Assembly: GCF_021109255.1 (NCBI RefSeq)
Contig: NZ_JAJODG010000001.1
DNA: 64,000 nucleotides
Source: Merdimmobilis hominis
GTDB lineage: Bacteria > Bacillota > Clostridia > Oscillospirales > Ruminococcaceae
Reading direction: 5' to 3' (one strand)
A model generated the notes under the pieces. It saw only the letters and a list, made by a program, of their open reading frames with translations. It was not told where the DNA came from and ran no database searches. Positions 1-7,930 of this stretch are shown in pieces (position 1 is the stretch's first letter; every line of letters begins with the position of its first letter). The position numbers and the translations under genes are program-made.

Positions 1-1
1 A

Positions 2-2614
2 GTAGGCGATATGATCGCCGCCGTCAGTCTGATGACCTATCCCATCCCCAATGGGGAAGCTGAGTTGAACGCAGAAAACAACTATATGTGGGAGGATGCC
101 GTGAAAGCCGCCAAGGAGCACTGCGCCCACATCATGGTGGCAGTTATGGGCAAAGAGGAAGATCTGCTGGAAAAGGGAAAACTGTTCACCAAGATGGTGG
201 CCGCCTGCTGCCGCCAGAAATACGCCACCGGCGTCTACACCAGCGGCGTGGTGTTTGAGCCCCGGTTCTATGAGGGCTTTGCCGATATGATGCAGGAAGG
301 TGAACTGCCCATCTTCAACTGGATCTGGTTTGGCCTGTACCGGAGCGAGGGCGGTATGAACGCCTATACTTACGGCATGGATGTGTTCGGCAAGGATGAG
401 ATGGAGGTGCTGAACGCCGATGCCGAGCCGGGCGGCCTGCGGGACTTCCTTTCCAGCCTTGCCTCCTATGTGCTAGAAAGCGATGTGGAACTCCACGATG
501 GGGAAACCATCGGCTTTGCGGCAGACGATAAGCACACCATCACCCGCAGCCCCGGTGTCTCTCTGCCGGAGGAGCAAATGACACTGAAAATCAGCTGGGA
601 ACCGCTGGATGGTGACCTGGATGATGACAGTGAGGACGACCCGGACGGTGGAACATCCCAGGATGAGGAACCTGGCGTTCCTGAGGTCTACACTGAGGAG
701 GAGATGGAGGCCATTGAGGGGCACATCGAGCGGCATTTCGGCAAGTTCGAGAATGTGTTCCACGAGATCGTTTCCCCCGACATCCATGTGGACATCTGCG
801 TGGTGCCGCCCTCTGAGGAGCGGGACTACTACACCCTGGTCACCATGGGCATGGGAGCCCACCGGATGAATGTGCCCCAGGAGCTGGCGGAATACAAGCT
901 GGAGCGGGCGGAGCTTGCCATCGCCCTGCCGAAAAGCTGGAAGCTGGACAAAGAATCTATGCAGGATGAGCGGTGGTACTGGCCCATTCGCCTGCTGAAA
1001 GTTCTGGCTCGCCTGCCCATTTCCAGCGATACCTGGCTGGGCTTCGGTCACACCATGGATAATGAGGAACCCTTTGCGGAGAACACAAAGTTGTGTGCCG
1101 TTATTCTGACTGGCCCCCAAGGTACGGAGGATGGCAGCGAGTTCTGCGTCCTGCCGGGCGGCGAGGAGGTCAACTTCTATCAGGTGATTCCCCTCTACCG
1201 GGACGAGTTGGAGTATAAAATGGAGCATGATGCAGACGCTCTGCTGGACAAGATGGCGGGTATCAGCTTCACCGTGAACCCCACCCGCCAGGATGCTATC
1301 ACCAGAGGCACCATTGCTGGTGAGGATGATGAGGACGACTATCTGGTGGAAATGGACGATGCTGATTGGCACCTGGAATCCATTCAGGAAAAAGAACTGC
1401 CAGTGGATGAGATCACCGCCTATAACCACTTGGCCATTTACCTGCGCTGGTGCATGGAACATGACCTGATGGGGGAGGATTTCCTGGAAGAATACGGCGG
1501 TCTGGTGCAGCAGGTCAAAGACGATCCATCCAGCGTGGACCTGCGCGCCTTTCTCCAGTTGGAGTTGGAAGGTCAGCTGTCCACCGCTATGTTTGGCCAG
1601 AAAGGCAGGGCGTTTGCCCATTATTACTATGGGGAAAATGATGCACCCTATTATCCTGCCGACATCGACGACTATGCCCTGAAATATTTTGGCCCTGAAC
1701 GGTATCACTCCGATGAGTTCCAGGACGAAGCGTACCTGTTCATCCCCTTTGATGAGGACTACTACCAGGCCATGGCAGAGGTGATCGAAGAACGCTTCAC
1801 CAACTGGCAGGGGCAGGACTTCGATGAGGACACTCTGGAGCCTTCCGATGTAGCTCAGACCATCATGGAGTATCTGGACTGCGAGTGTACCTATTTCCCA
1901 TCCATGGCAGATGATGACCCCATCATGTCAGCATACAGCTACGCCCAGCGGCTGGGGGTGCGGGAGGGCTTTATTCCCGTGCTCATCCAAGCGGATGATG
2001 AAACGCTGTTGGAGTGTCTGGTAATGAACGCCGACCCGGAGAATGATGCAGACTTCTACGAATTTGACCTCAAAACGGTAACGGAGTATCGGAAGAAGAT
2101 GCTCTCCGCTCCCGTCAAGGACGGAAAGGCGGTTTTGGAGGAATTGACCGGCCAGCGTAGAGCGGAGGCCGAGGATGACGATATGGACTGGGATGAGGAA
2201 GTCTTGGGCGAGATGGAGGACGGCTACGATAACTGCCGTTTCTCAAGCTATTGGGATTCGGATAGCCATATGACACACCCATTGATTCTGGCCAAGATCC
2301 CGATAAAGAACCCCTGGGAGATTTTTGCCTACCTGCCCTTTGGCAACTGGAATGAGTGCCCCGACACACTGGAGCTGATGGCGGTGGCGAAATACTGGTT
2401 TGAACAGCATGGAGCGGTCCCTGCCGCTATGACCCATGACGAGCTGGAGTTCTTGCTCCCGGCCCCCGTTTCCAAGGAGAAGGCCATGGAATTGGCCGCG
2501 GAGCAGTATGGGTTCTGCCCAGACATTGTGGATCAGGAGCAAGATGACCCGACGGTGGGCAATTTAGCAGATGTTCTGTGGCAGTCCACTGTCTGGTACT
2601 TCTGGTGGGATTAA
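2..2614 (+). CDS. Multi-domain polyimmunity-like protein (DUF4261 / SUFU / DUF7832-like / DUF4253), 5' partial
   Basis: The frame is open to the window edge. The first ATG (position 11) lies inside a DUF4261 core that reads on from IAAVSLMTYPIPNGEAE, so the true start is upstream. Four family-like blocks follow one another, numbered from the ATG at 11. DUF4261 covers about residues 1-200 (DGETIGF near its end). A suppressor-of-fused (SUFU) domain covers about 230-415 (HVDICVVPPSEERDYYTLVT, ALPKSW). A DUF7832-like block covers about 445-600 (DADWHLESI, YNHLAIYLRWCMEH). A C-terminal DUF4253 covers about 645-860 (FGNWNECPD, AAEQYGFCPDIVDQEQ). Acidic linkers separate them. SUFU is an established immunity fold of polymorphic toxin systems, and tandem immunity domains define polyimmunity proteins. 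A role in neutralising toxins of neighbouring bacteria is inference. There is no signal peptide in view, so it is probably cytoplasmic. Family names come from motif recall, not a profile search. Confidence 0.75.
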   Translation, partial: VGDMIAAVSLMTYPIPNGEAELNAENNYMWEDAVKAAKEHCAHIMVAVMGKEEDLLEKGKLFTKMVAACCRQKYATGVYTSGVVFEPRFYEGFADMMQEGELPIFNWIWFGLYRSEGGMNAYTYGMDVFGKDEMEVLNADAEPGGLRDFLSSLASYVLESDVELHDGETIGFAADDKHTITRSPGVSLPEEQMTLKISWEPLDGDLDDDSEDDPDGGTSQDEEPGVPEVYTEEEMEAIEGHIERHFGKFENVFHEIVSPDIHVDICVVPPSEERDYYTLVTMGMGAHRMNVPQELAEYKLERAELAIALPKSWKLDKESMQDERWYWPIRLLKVLARLPISSDTWLGFGHTMDNEEPFAENTKLCAVILTGPQGTEDGSEFCVLPGGEEVNFYQVIPLYRDELEYKMEHDADALLDKMAGISFTVNPTRQDAITRGTIAGEDDEDDYLVEMDDADWHLESIQEKELPVDEITAYNHLAIYLRWCMEHDLMGEDFLEEYGGLVQQVKDDPSSVDLRAFLQLELEGQLSTAMFGQKGRAFAHYYYGENDAPYYPADIDDYALKYFGPERYHSDEFQDEAYLFIPFDEDYYQAMAEVIEERFTNWQGQDFDEDTLEPSDVAQTIMEYLDCECTYFPSMADDDPIMSAYSYAQRLGVREGFIPVLIQADDETLLECLVMNADPENDADFYEFDLKTVTEYRKKMLSAPVKDGKAVLEELTGQRRAEAEDDDMDWDEEVLGEMEDGYDNCRFSSYWDSDSHMTHPLILAKIPIKNPWEIFAYLPFGNWNECPDTLELMAVAKYWFEQHGAVPAAMTHDELEFLLPAPVSKEKAMELAAEQYGFCPDIVDQEQDDPTVGNLADVLWQSTVWYFWWD

Positions 2615-2659
2615 TGGGCGGTATCAGGATGACGGAATAGCAACGATAGGAGGAACGTT

Positions 2660-3430
2660 ATGAAAAACTTGCAGATACTGATGATGTGCTGTTTCCTGGT
2701 ACTGCTGACTGCCTGCGGGCGGGAGGGCGGCACGGCCCAAACCCCTGTTGCTTCAGAGGAGATCACAGAGAGCATCACGCAAATGCCGGATGAACGGGAG
2801 AGTGAAGCCATGCCGGAAAATATGGAATTGGGGATCACAGTGAACGATGTCTATTATCCGATCCCAGTTTCTTTGAAGCAGTTAACCGAGGATGGGTGGA
2901 AAATCAGCGGGCAGACACCCTATTTCCTGGAGCCGTTTGTGGGTGAAGAGTATTGCGAAACGCGGGCAGATTGGTCCCTATCCAAAGATGGGCAGGAGAT
3001 TCTGCCGGGTGGGTCCATCATCCGGCTCCTGGAAAAAGACGGGGTGTTGTTAGAGGTGACCATTACAAACCAGGTGTCCGCAGGGTCGGATACGCCATCT
3101 CAAAAAATCGAAGATGGTGTGGTAGATTCCATGGTGGTTTTTTATGATGAGAAACACACCAGCATCAAATTGGATAATCAGGAACTGAGTCGTGTAACCC
3201 AGGATTATTTGATCGAGAGATATCCTTCCAGTGATGGTTGGACTCATGCTCCCAACACATACAGCGATCATCCAGAGTTTGGGATTTCCACAGAATATAC
3301 CATCGAAAATGATCTGGATCAGTACAGCAGAAGCATCACGATCTATTTTGATCTGGAGAACAAACCGTTCAAAGTAAGTGTATGGAACCAGACTCCTCTG
3401 GACCGTGCGGAACCCTCCCCACAGACTTGA
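2660..3430 (+). CDS. Putative lipoprotein of unknown family
   Basis: This is a 256-residue protein with a lipoprotein signal peptide: basic start MKNLQ, hydrophobic MMCCFLVLL, lipobox LLTAC with Cys near residue 20, then a polar Gly/Thr/Glu linker. It should be lipid-anchored outside the membrane. The start is set by AGGAGG nine bases before the ATG. I do not recognise the folded part (residues 55-250), which reads as a mixed beta domain. It sits 45 bp behind the polyimmunity-like gene in the same direction and is probably co-transcribed. That suggests an envelope-facing partner, perhaps an anti-toxin or sensor, but nothing in the sequence proves a function. Confidence 0.6.
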   Translation: MKNLQILMMCCFLVLLTACGREGGTAQTPVASEEITESITQMPDERESEAMPENMELGITVNDVYYPIPVSLKQLTEDGWKISGQTPYFLEPFVGEEYCETRADWSLSKDGQEILPGGSIIRLLEKDGVLLEVTITNQVSAGSDTPSQKIEDGVVDSMVVFYDEKHTSIKLDNQELSRVTQDYLIERYPSSDGWTHAPNTYSDHPEFGISTEYTIENDLDQYSRSITIYFDLENKPFKVSVWNQTPLDRAEPSPQT

Positions 3431-3503
3431 CGAGCGGACTTGTGTTTCCCAGGAGCAGTCCATGGTCCGGTACTTCCAATGAGACGAATGGGAGGATACA
3501 CAA

Positions 3504-4367
3504 ATGAACGAATATTTGAAAAGATATATCCAACTGAAAAAACAGTTTGTTGCGACCAATGAAGGTCCGGACAGTGTCCGTGCCCTCTATGCCTTTAAGG
3601 AGGAACTGGAGCAGAGCGAGGACCGGCAGGCCAAGGAAGTGCTGGTGGATGTGTATGACCTCCTGGACTTCAAAAAGGACGCCTACGAGCTGCTTTGCCA
3701 AATCGGAGATCGCTCCAATAAAAAGACTCTCAAGCGGCTGGGCACATTGAAGGACTACGCGGAGAACTGGGGCAATCATTACACCATCCCCAAGCCCAAA
3801 ACACCAGATGAAAAGCAGAAAGAGAGGGAGCGGCAGGCCCAGCTGGGCCTGCCCGCCTTCCGGTATCACCCGAACCCGCTGGAAACCGGCGCCTTTGAGG
3901 AGTCCAAAGAGGGTGTTGTCTGCGACTGCTGCGGCAAGATGACCCATATTTTCTATACAAATCCGTTCTTTTCCGTGGAGGATATTGCATATCTGTGCCC
4001 AGAGTGCATCGCCAGCGGCGAGGCGGCCCGGAAATATGACGGCAGTTTTCAAGACGATTTCTCTGTGGACGATGGCGTAGACGATCCTGAAAAGCTGGAC
4101 GAGCTCATCCACCGCACTCCTGGCTACTGTGGCTGGCAGCAGGAATACTGGCGTGCCCACTGCGGCGACTACTGTGCCTTTTTGGGCTATGTGGGTGCCA
4201 GAGAACTGAGGGCACTGGGTGTGCTGGAGGAAGTGCTGGACGATCCCATGTGGGACGAGGAGCAAAAAGAAATGATTCAGGAATCTGTCAATGGCGGGCA
4301 TCTGCAATGCTATCTGTTCCGGTGCCTCCACTGCGGTAAGCACCTGGTCTGGATGGATTTTGATTGA
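3504..4367 (+). CDS. CbrC (UPF0167) family protein
   Basis: This 287-residue protein has a novel helical N-terminal extension (about residues 1-110, charged, DxxxKEELEQSED-type). A CbrC/UPF0167 domain follows from LPAFRYHPNPLETGAF (about 115) to the end. Several Cys pairs are visible: CDCCGKM near 137, CPECIASG near 166, and CLHCGKHL near the C-terminus. They fit metal binding. E. coli CbrC is linked to colicin E2 tolerance, so an immunity or tolerance role fits the neighbours. The start has GGGAGG upstream. It lies 16 bp before the next gene. Family assignment is from the conserved YHP-PL-TG-F start and Cys pattern. The function in this organism is inferred. Confidence 0.72.
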   Translation: MNEYLKRYIQLKKQFVATNEGPDSVRALYAFKEELEQSEDRQAKEVLVDVYDLLDFKKDAYELLCQIGDRSNKKTLKRLGTLKDYAENWGNHYTIPKPKTPDEKQKERERQAQLGLPAFRYHPNPLETGAFEESKEGVVCDCCGKMTHIFYTNPFFSVEDIAYLCPECIASGEAARKYDGSFQDDFSVDDGVDDPEKLDELIHRTPGYCGWQQEYWRAHCGDYCAFLGYVGARELRALGVLEEVLDDPMWDEEQKEMIQESVNGGHLQCYLFRCLHCGKHLVWMDFD

Positions 4368-4382
4368 AAAGGAGGCAATACT

Positions 4383-5162
4383 ATGGGACTTGATATCTAC
4401 GCCGGAACATTGACCCGGTACTATTCTCACAACTGGAAAACCGTTGTTCAGCAGTGGGCGGAGGAAAACGGATACGCCTTTAACCGGATCACGCCGGATG
4501 GAGATCCTGCTGACAACGAGGAAGAAATGTCTCCGGCTGAGGTCCAGGCGGCGGTGGAGAACTGGCGGGATCAGATCCTGGCCGCCATTTCCCAGCCGGA
4601 CCAGCCCCCCTACGCTCCCTGGCTTGAAGATAATGAGAAACCTTATTACACCGATAAGCCGGATTGGGATGCCTTCGGCGCTATGCTGCTGGTAGCCGCC
4701 TGCCATACATACGGCGAGCCGGTGCCTCCCACCGTGGAGAAGGACTGGATCTTCGGGGAGCATCCTCTGGTCGCCCGCCTTGCATCGGATGAGGAGCGGG
4801 TGTGGTCCCTGTTCCGTGGGGCAACTTGGTGGCTGCCTCTGGCGGATGCCTTCTTCTTTCAGGCGCTTCTGCCCACCAATGATCAGGCGATGATCGCCAC
4901 CCTGGGCGGACTGCGGAAGGAACTGGAGAAGCTGAATCAGCTGGCATGGCAGACCGATGAGGACACTATCCTTGGCTGGGCAGACACCGAGGGATACCCG
5001 GTAGACGGAACCGTAGACTCAGATGGACAGTACAGCAAGGCAGACATCCCGGAACACACCCAGTATGACACTCAATTCCTTGCCAAGTTTGCCTTCTCCA
5101 TGTTCTGGCGGGCCATGCGGTTTGCCGAGGAACAGCAGGTGCCCATCCTGCTGGATTATTAA
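4383..5162 (+). CDS. Hypothetical protein (MGLDIYAG-type start), immunity-island gene
   Basis: This 259-residue soluble protein begins MGLDIYAGTLTRYY, has no signal peptide or membrane segment, and is rich in Trp, Asp and Glu. I do not recognise the family with certainty. The start is unambiguous (AAGGAGG eight bases upstream). It is 12 bp from the following DUF4261 gene and 15 bp after the CbrC-family gene, so one transcript is likely. The position inside a run of immunity-type genes makes a toxin-neutralising role the leading guess. A structural role unrelated to immunity cannot be excluded. Confidence 0.6.
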   Translation: MGLDIYAGTLTRYYSHNWKTVVQQWAEENGYAFNRITPDGDPADNEEEMSPAEVQAAVENWRDQILAAISQPDQPPYAPWLEDNEKPYYTDKPDWDAFGAMLLVAACHTYGEPVPPTVEKDWIFGEHPLVARLASDEERVWSLFRGATWWLPLADAFFFQALLPTNDQAMIATLGGLRKELEKLNQLAWQTDEDTILGWADTEGYPVDGTVDSDGQYSKADIPEHTQYDTQFLAKFAFSMFWRAMRFAEEQQVPILLDY

Positions 5163-5174
5163 GGAGGAAACCAA

Positions 5175-6053
5175 ATGAGCAATCAAGTTTTCCAGCAAAA
5201 CCTGGACGACAAAAAAGGCCCCCAGCCCGGAGGCCCCTATCTCATTCAGATGCTGTTCAAAGAGCCGGTAGAAATGCCAGACAAAGAAAAAATGACTGCC
5301 GTAATGGAGAAGCACATCGGATCAGCAGAGTGCTTCTGTTATGATAAGAAAATGGCTGGCTTTGCCGCACAGGAGCATATTGCAGAGTTCAAGGATGGAA
5401 AATTCCCGGTACAGCTGATGGTGATGAAATGCGACAAGTTCAAGGGCAAAGGCTTTGATGCCTTCCTGATGAGCCAGATGTGGGACTGCCAGAAGGACCG
5501 GGAGCGAATCTTCCGGGAGTGCAAATATCAGGTGGTAGCCACCGATATGCTGGCAGCGGCGCTTCCGGCGCTGGAGCGTGCAAACCTGGATGCCGACTTT
5601 TTGGAGGCTCTGGCGGAGCTGTATCCTACCTGTGAGGCGTTCTATTTCCAGAACTGCGGCAAGCTGTTTCTGGCAGAGGATGTGCGCTCCCATCAGATTG
5701 AGGGCCCGGATCGGTTCATCCGCTTTGGCGTCAATGTCCGATTCTTCAACATTGAGGGCACGGAGGATATGCTCATCGACACGGTGGGCATGAGCACCCT
5801 GTTCCTGCCCGACCTCCAGTACCACTTCCACGACATGGACCCAAACTGGGTGGTAAACCACGCCTATAATGTTGCGTCCTATATTCTAGAGCATGATAAT
5901 CCCATTCAAGATGGTGAAACCATAGACGGCGTGGCGGATGGCCAGATGTGCCGGGAGATTCAGTGGAAGTGCCAGTATGAGGACGCCCTGATCCAGCCGC
6001 CCAGAGGGGTGCTGGACATCCACATGGGCAAGTACGCCTCGGGAGGACGCTGA
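5175..6053 (+). CDS. DUF4261 domain-containing protein
   Basis: This is a 292-residue protein whose whole length matches DUF4261. It has an N-terminal FKEPVEMPDKEKMTAVMEKH segment, a central MVMKCDKF, and a conserved C-terminal block (RFGVNVRFFNIE, DTVGMSTLFLPDLQYHFHD, DGETIDGVADG, QPPRGVLDIHMG). The C-terminal half is a paralogue of the start of the giant protein at 2-2614, as the shared DGETI-x-G motif shows, so the domain exists here both alone and as part of a fusion. The start is set by AAGGAGG. It ends in TGA immediately followed by the ATG of the next small gene. Molecular function is unknown; an immunity-type role is inferred from the neighbours. Confidence 0.72.
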   Translation: MSNQVFQQNLDDKKGPQPGGPYLIQMLFKEPVEMPDKEKMTAVMEKHIGSAECFCYDKKMAGFAAQEHIAEFKDGKFPVQLMVMKCDKFKGKGFDAFLMSQMWDCQKDRERIFRECKYQVVATDMLAAALPALERANLDADFLEALAELYPTCEAFYFQNCGKLFLAEDVRSHQIEGPDRFIRFGVNVRFFNIEGTEDMLIDTVGMSTLFLPDLQYHFHDMDPNWVVNHAYNVASYILEHDNPIQDGETIDGVADGQMCREIQWKCQYEDALIQPPRGVLDIHMGKYASGGR

Positions 6054-6194
6054 ATGAACGGCGTTGTGCTCCTGGTTGGCGGACTGCTGCTTTTGGCGGT
6101 AATCAAGCTGATCGTGGACCGAAATTGGATTGGCCTGCTTCTCTGTGCTGTTGCCCTGCTTCTGATCTTTGGGGCTGGACACCACACAAAATAG
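6054..6194 (+). CDS. Small two-helix membrane protein (46 aa)
   Basis: The ATG directly follows the TGA of the DUF4261 gene, and GGGAGGA lies six bases upstream inside that gene, so translation is coupled. The product has two hydrophobic stretches (GVVLLVGGLLLLAVIKLIV and WIGLLLCAVALLLIFGAG) separated by DRN, with a His-His-Thr-Lys tail. That predicts a hairpin membrane protein. The reading frame ends at TAG 6192-6194. I know no family. Candidates are a holin-like peptide, a membrane immunity peptide, or a helper of the upstream lipoprotein. Confidence 0.5.
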   Translation: MNGVVLLVGGLLLLAVIKLIVDRNWIGLLLCAVALLLIFGAGHHTK

Positions 6195-6222
6195 ACCATT
6201 TCAAAAATCGAAGAGGTGAAGT

Positions 6223-6360
6223 ATGCAGAATTCAACAAATATGAGGATACTGGAATTGCTCCGGTTTCTCTATGAGCGGACCGATGAAAACCATCCCTCC
6301 ACAGTATCTGACATCATTGCCCATCTGAATGGAAAAGATGTCCCTGTTGAGAGGTATGAC
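6223..6360 (+). pseudogene. Truncated N-terminus of an HTH (WYL-type) transcriptional regulator
   Basis: A good RBS (GAGGTGAAG) precedes MQNSTNMRILELLRFLYERTDENHPSTVSDIIAHLNGKD. This matches the first helices of winged-helix regulators of the DeoR/WYL kind, where the recognition helix and the DRRTVYRDI block would come next. Instead the similarity stops near 6360. The frame runs on for about 15 residues into integrase DNA read out of frame and stops at 6405. It is a gene remnant joined to an integrase remnant, most simply by a deletion. A short expressed DNA-binding peptide is unlikely because the wing and effector domain are missing. Confidence 0.6.
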
Positions 6361-6374
6361 AACGCGCACTTCGT

Positions 6375-6967
6375 ATCGCCAGTACCCATACCGCTCTGGC
6401 CCTGAAAGAACCTAAAACCAAAACCAGTATTCGCCGCGTGTACCTGCCGAAAACAGTTGCCTATATGCTGGTAGAGAGAAAAAAGAAATTGATGAGCTGA
6501 TGGATCTGTTTGGAGATGAATACATCGACAATAACTTGGTCTTTTGCTCCAGCAATGGCCGTCCGATGGTAAGCCAGGTGATTAACCGTGCTTTCAATAA
6601 ACTTATCAAAGAAAACGGACTGCCTCATGTTGTGTTCCATTCTCTCCGCCACTCCAGCATCACCTACAAGCTGAAACTCAATGGCGGCGATATGAAATCA
6701 GTCCAGGGTGACTTAGGCCATGCTCAGGTAAAAATGGTCGCGGATGTCTATTCTCACATCATCGACGAGGATCGGTGCATAAATGCGCAACGACTTGAGG
6801 AAGCATTTTACTCCTTAAAAGCACCGGCTCCCCCAACAGCTTCCACTACGGCGACAGCAGATGAGAAACCAGCTGAGAACCTGAATAATGATGCTGCAAC
6901 GATTCTGAAATTGCTCCAAAATCCAGAGACAGCTGCTCTCCTAAAGCAACTCGTCAACGCAATATAA
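6375..6967 (+). pseudogene. Tyrosine recombinase (integrase) remnant, 5'-truncated and frameshifted
   Basis: Only the catalytic C-terminal part is left. One frame (codons in phase with 6399) encodes TALALKEPKTKTSIRRVYLP and runs to an A-rich stretch near 6475-6485. There the frame must shift to continue as EIDELMDLFGDEYIDNNLVF, open from 6500 to 6967. Retained active-site elements are HSLRHSS (Arg, His), LGHAQ (His) and DVYSHI (Tyr nucleophile). The core-binding domain and the first catalytic Arg are gone, so it should be inactive. It is followed by a terminator, a repeat cluster and a tRNA-Arg whose 3' end faces it, the normal layout of an integrated element's end. Confidence 0.8.
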
Positions 6968-6972
6968 GCAAA

Positions 6973-7008
6973 GAAAGCCTCTCAGTTTATGAGGGGTTTT
7001 CTTCTTTT
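6973..7008 (+). terminator. Intrinsic terminator after the integrase remnant
   Basis: The stem is GAAAGCCTCTCA / TGAGGGGTTTTC (6973-6984 with 6990-7001) around a GTTTA loop, followed by a T-rich run. It starts six bases after the integrase stop codon. Confidence 0.65.
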
Positions 7009-7042
7009 GAACCACATAGCACAGTGACCAAACACTTTTTTT

Positions 7043-7218
7043 GTTAGCAAGGTTCTAAAGGCATTTTTGAGCGATGTTAGCAAATTCACGATTTTGTTTG
7101 CAAATCCCTCTGATTTCTGCTAACAAATGTTTGCAAGCTCTTTTGGAAAAATTCGAACCTCTGACTTATCGCCTTTCTTAGCAAAAGGCCAAATCTCGTT
7201 AGCAAATGTTAGCAAACC
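7043..7218. repeat. Cluster of GTTAGCAAA repeats between integrase and tRNA-Arg
   Basis: The octamer or nonamer GTTAGCAA(A) occurs at 7043, 7076, 7198 and 7207, with a variant TTAGCAAAA at 7178 and an inverted GCTAAC at 7119. There are six copies in about 175 bp, none coding. Clusters of short repeats beside an integrase and the att site are typical arm-type integrase or excisionase binding sites. The stretch 6968-7261 holds nothing else I can support. Confidence 0.55.
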
Positions 7219-7261
7219 GAGTTTTCATTTAAAAAGCCAAGAAAGCAGCAGGAATAAGAAA

Positions 7262-7296
7262 AGCCGAAAACCCTGATAAATCAAAGGTTTTCGGCG
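7262..7296 (-). terminator. Intrinsic terminator of tRNA-Arg
   Basis: Inverted repeat GCCGAAAACC (7263-7272) / GGTTTTCGGC (7286-7295). On the minus strand it is followed by TTTTCTTATT, directly downstream of the tRNA. Confidence 0.7.
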
Positions 7297-7303
7297 TGTT
7301 TGC

Positions 7304-7380
7304 TGGCGTCCCTGGCGGGATTCGAACCCACGGCCTTTCGCTTAGGAGGCGAACGCTCTATCCTGCTGAGCTACAGAGAC
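7304..7380 (-). tRNA. tRNA-Arg (anticodon CCT), CCA encoded
   Basis: The minus strand folds as a complete cloverleaf. Acceptor stem GTCTCTG/CAGGGAC, D-arm AGCTCAGCAGGATAGAGC, anticodon stem TTCGC/GCGAA with loop CTCCTAA giving anticodon CCT (reads AGG), T-arm with GGTTCGAATCC, discriminator G and genomic CCA at 7306-7304. The 3' end points toward the integrase remnant, as expected for an attachment site. It probably serves as attB for the element to its left. Confidence 0.95.
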
Positions 7381-7439
7381 ATCTATTCAATTAAAACTGG
7401 TAACAATCACTTTTCACCGTAAAGCGGCAGGTAGAGCAC

Positions 7440-7481
7440 AACCTTAGGAGGAGGTCGCTTTATCCGGCTGAGCTGCGGAAC
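7440..7481 (-). pseudogene. Decayed tRNA-Arg(CCT) 5' half
   Basis: On the minus strand the sequence starting GTTCCGCAGCTCAGCCGG keeps a D-arm-like GCTC...AAGC and an anticodon loop CTCCTAA with CCT. The 3' half of the anticodon stem no longer pairs, and no T-arm or acceptor 3' strand follows. It lies 60 bp upstream of the intact tRNA-Arg(CCT) on the same strand, so it is probably a relic of a second or older copy. Confidence 0.5.
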
Positions 7482-7930
7482 CCTATAAAAACGGATCAAG
7501 AGAAGAGCTGCCACAAGAAATTGCCTGGGCTGTTTTTCTAGGCCTTTCAAACAACATCCCAAAATAGGGGTGGGGACTTTGGGTGGGCACTCCCCTGCTG
7601 GACTTTAGTTTACACCGAACAAGAGGGGGTTGTCAACCAAAAAGCCAAGAAGGGCGGAAATGTTCCGCTTCCCCCTTTTCGAATCCAAAAAAGAATGGTA
7701 TAATGACCACAGAGCAGCCGCGGGAAGGTGTTTTTTGCCCCGCATCGGCCGCAAGATGGAATTTTTCTTTCCTGGGGATGCGGATTGCCGCCACGCCCCA
7801 GCTGGGAAACTTTCCAAGCGGTTCCCCAGCGCTGCGCCCGTTTTGATTGGAACTTAAGAAAACGCCCCGGGCCGCCGCATAGCGGGGGGAAGGGGCGGCA
7901 ATGCTAACGCTAGAACGAGGTGATTACAAG
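7482..7930. other. Intergenic stretch with extended -10 promoter and long leader of the Nudix gene
   Basis: No convincing gene is present. At 7696-7704 TGG-TATAAT forms an extended -10 box on the plus strand. Transcription from it would give a GC-rich leader of about 220 nt before the Nudix start. The first transcribed bases (GACCACAGAGC) resemble those at two other promoters in the window, at 31877 and 52350. Open frames here on both strands lack ribosome sites. Confidence 0.4.

Noticed and set aside
7150..7175. tRNA T-arm-like AGGTTCGAA on the minus strand
   Set aside because: The flanks do not pair and no other tRNA arms are present.
7583..7857. Several open frames upstream of the Nudix gene
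   Set aside because: They overlap each other on both strands, lack ribosome sites and sit across a promoter.
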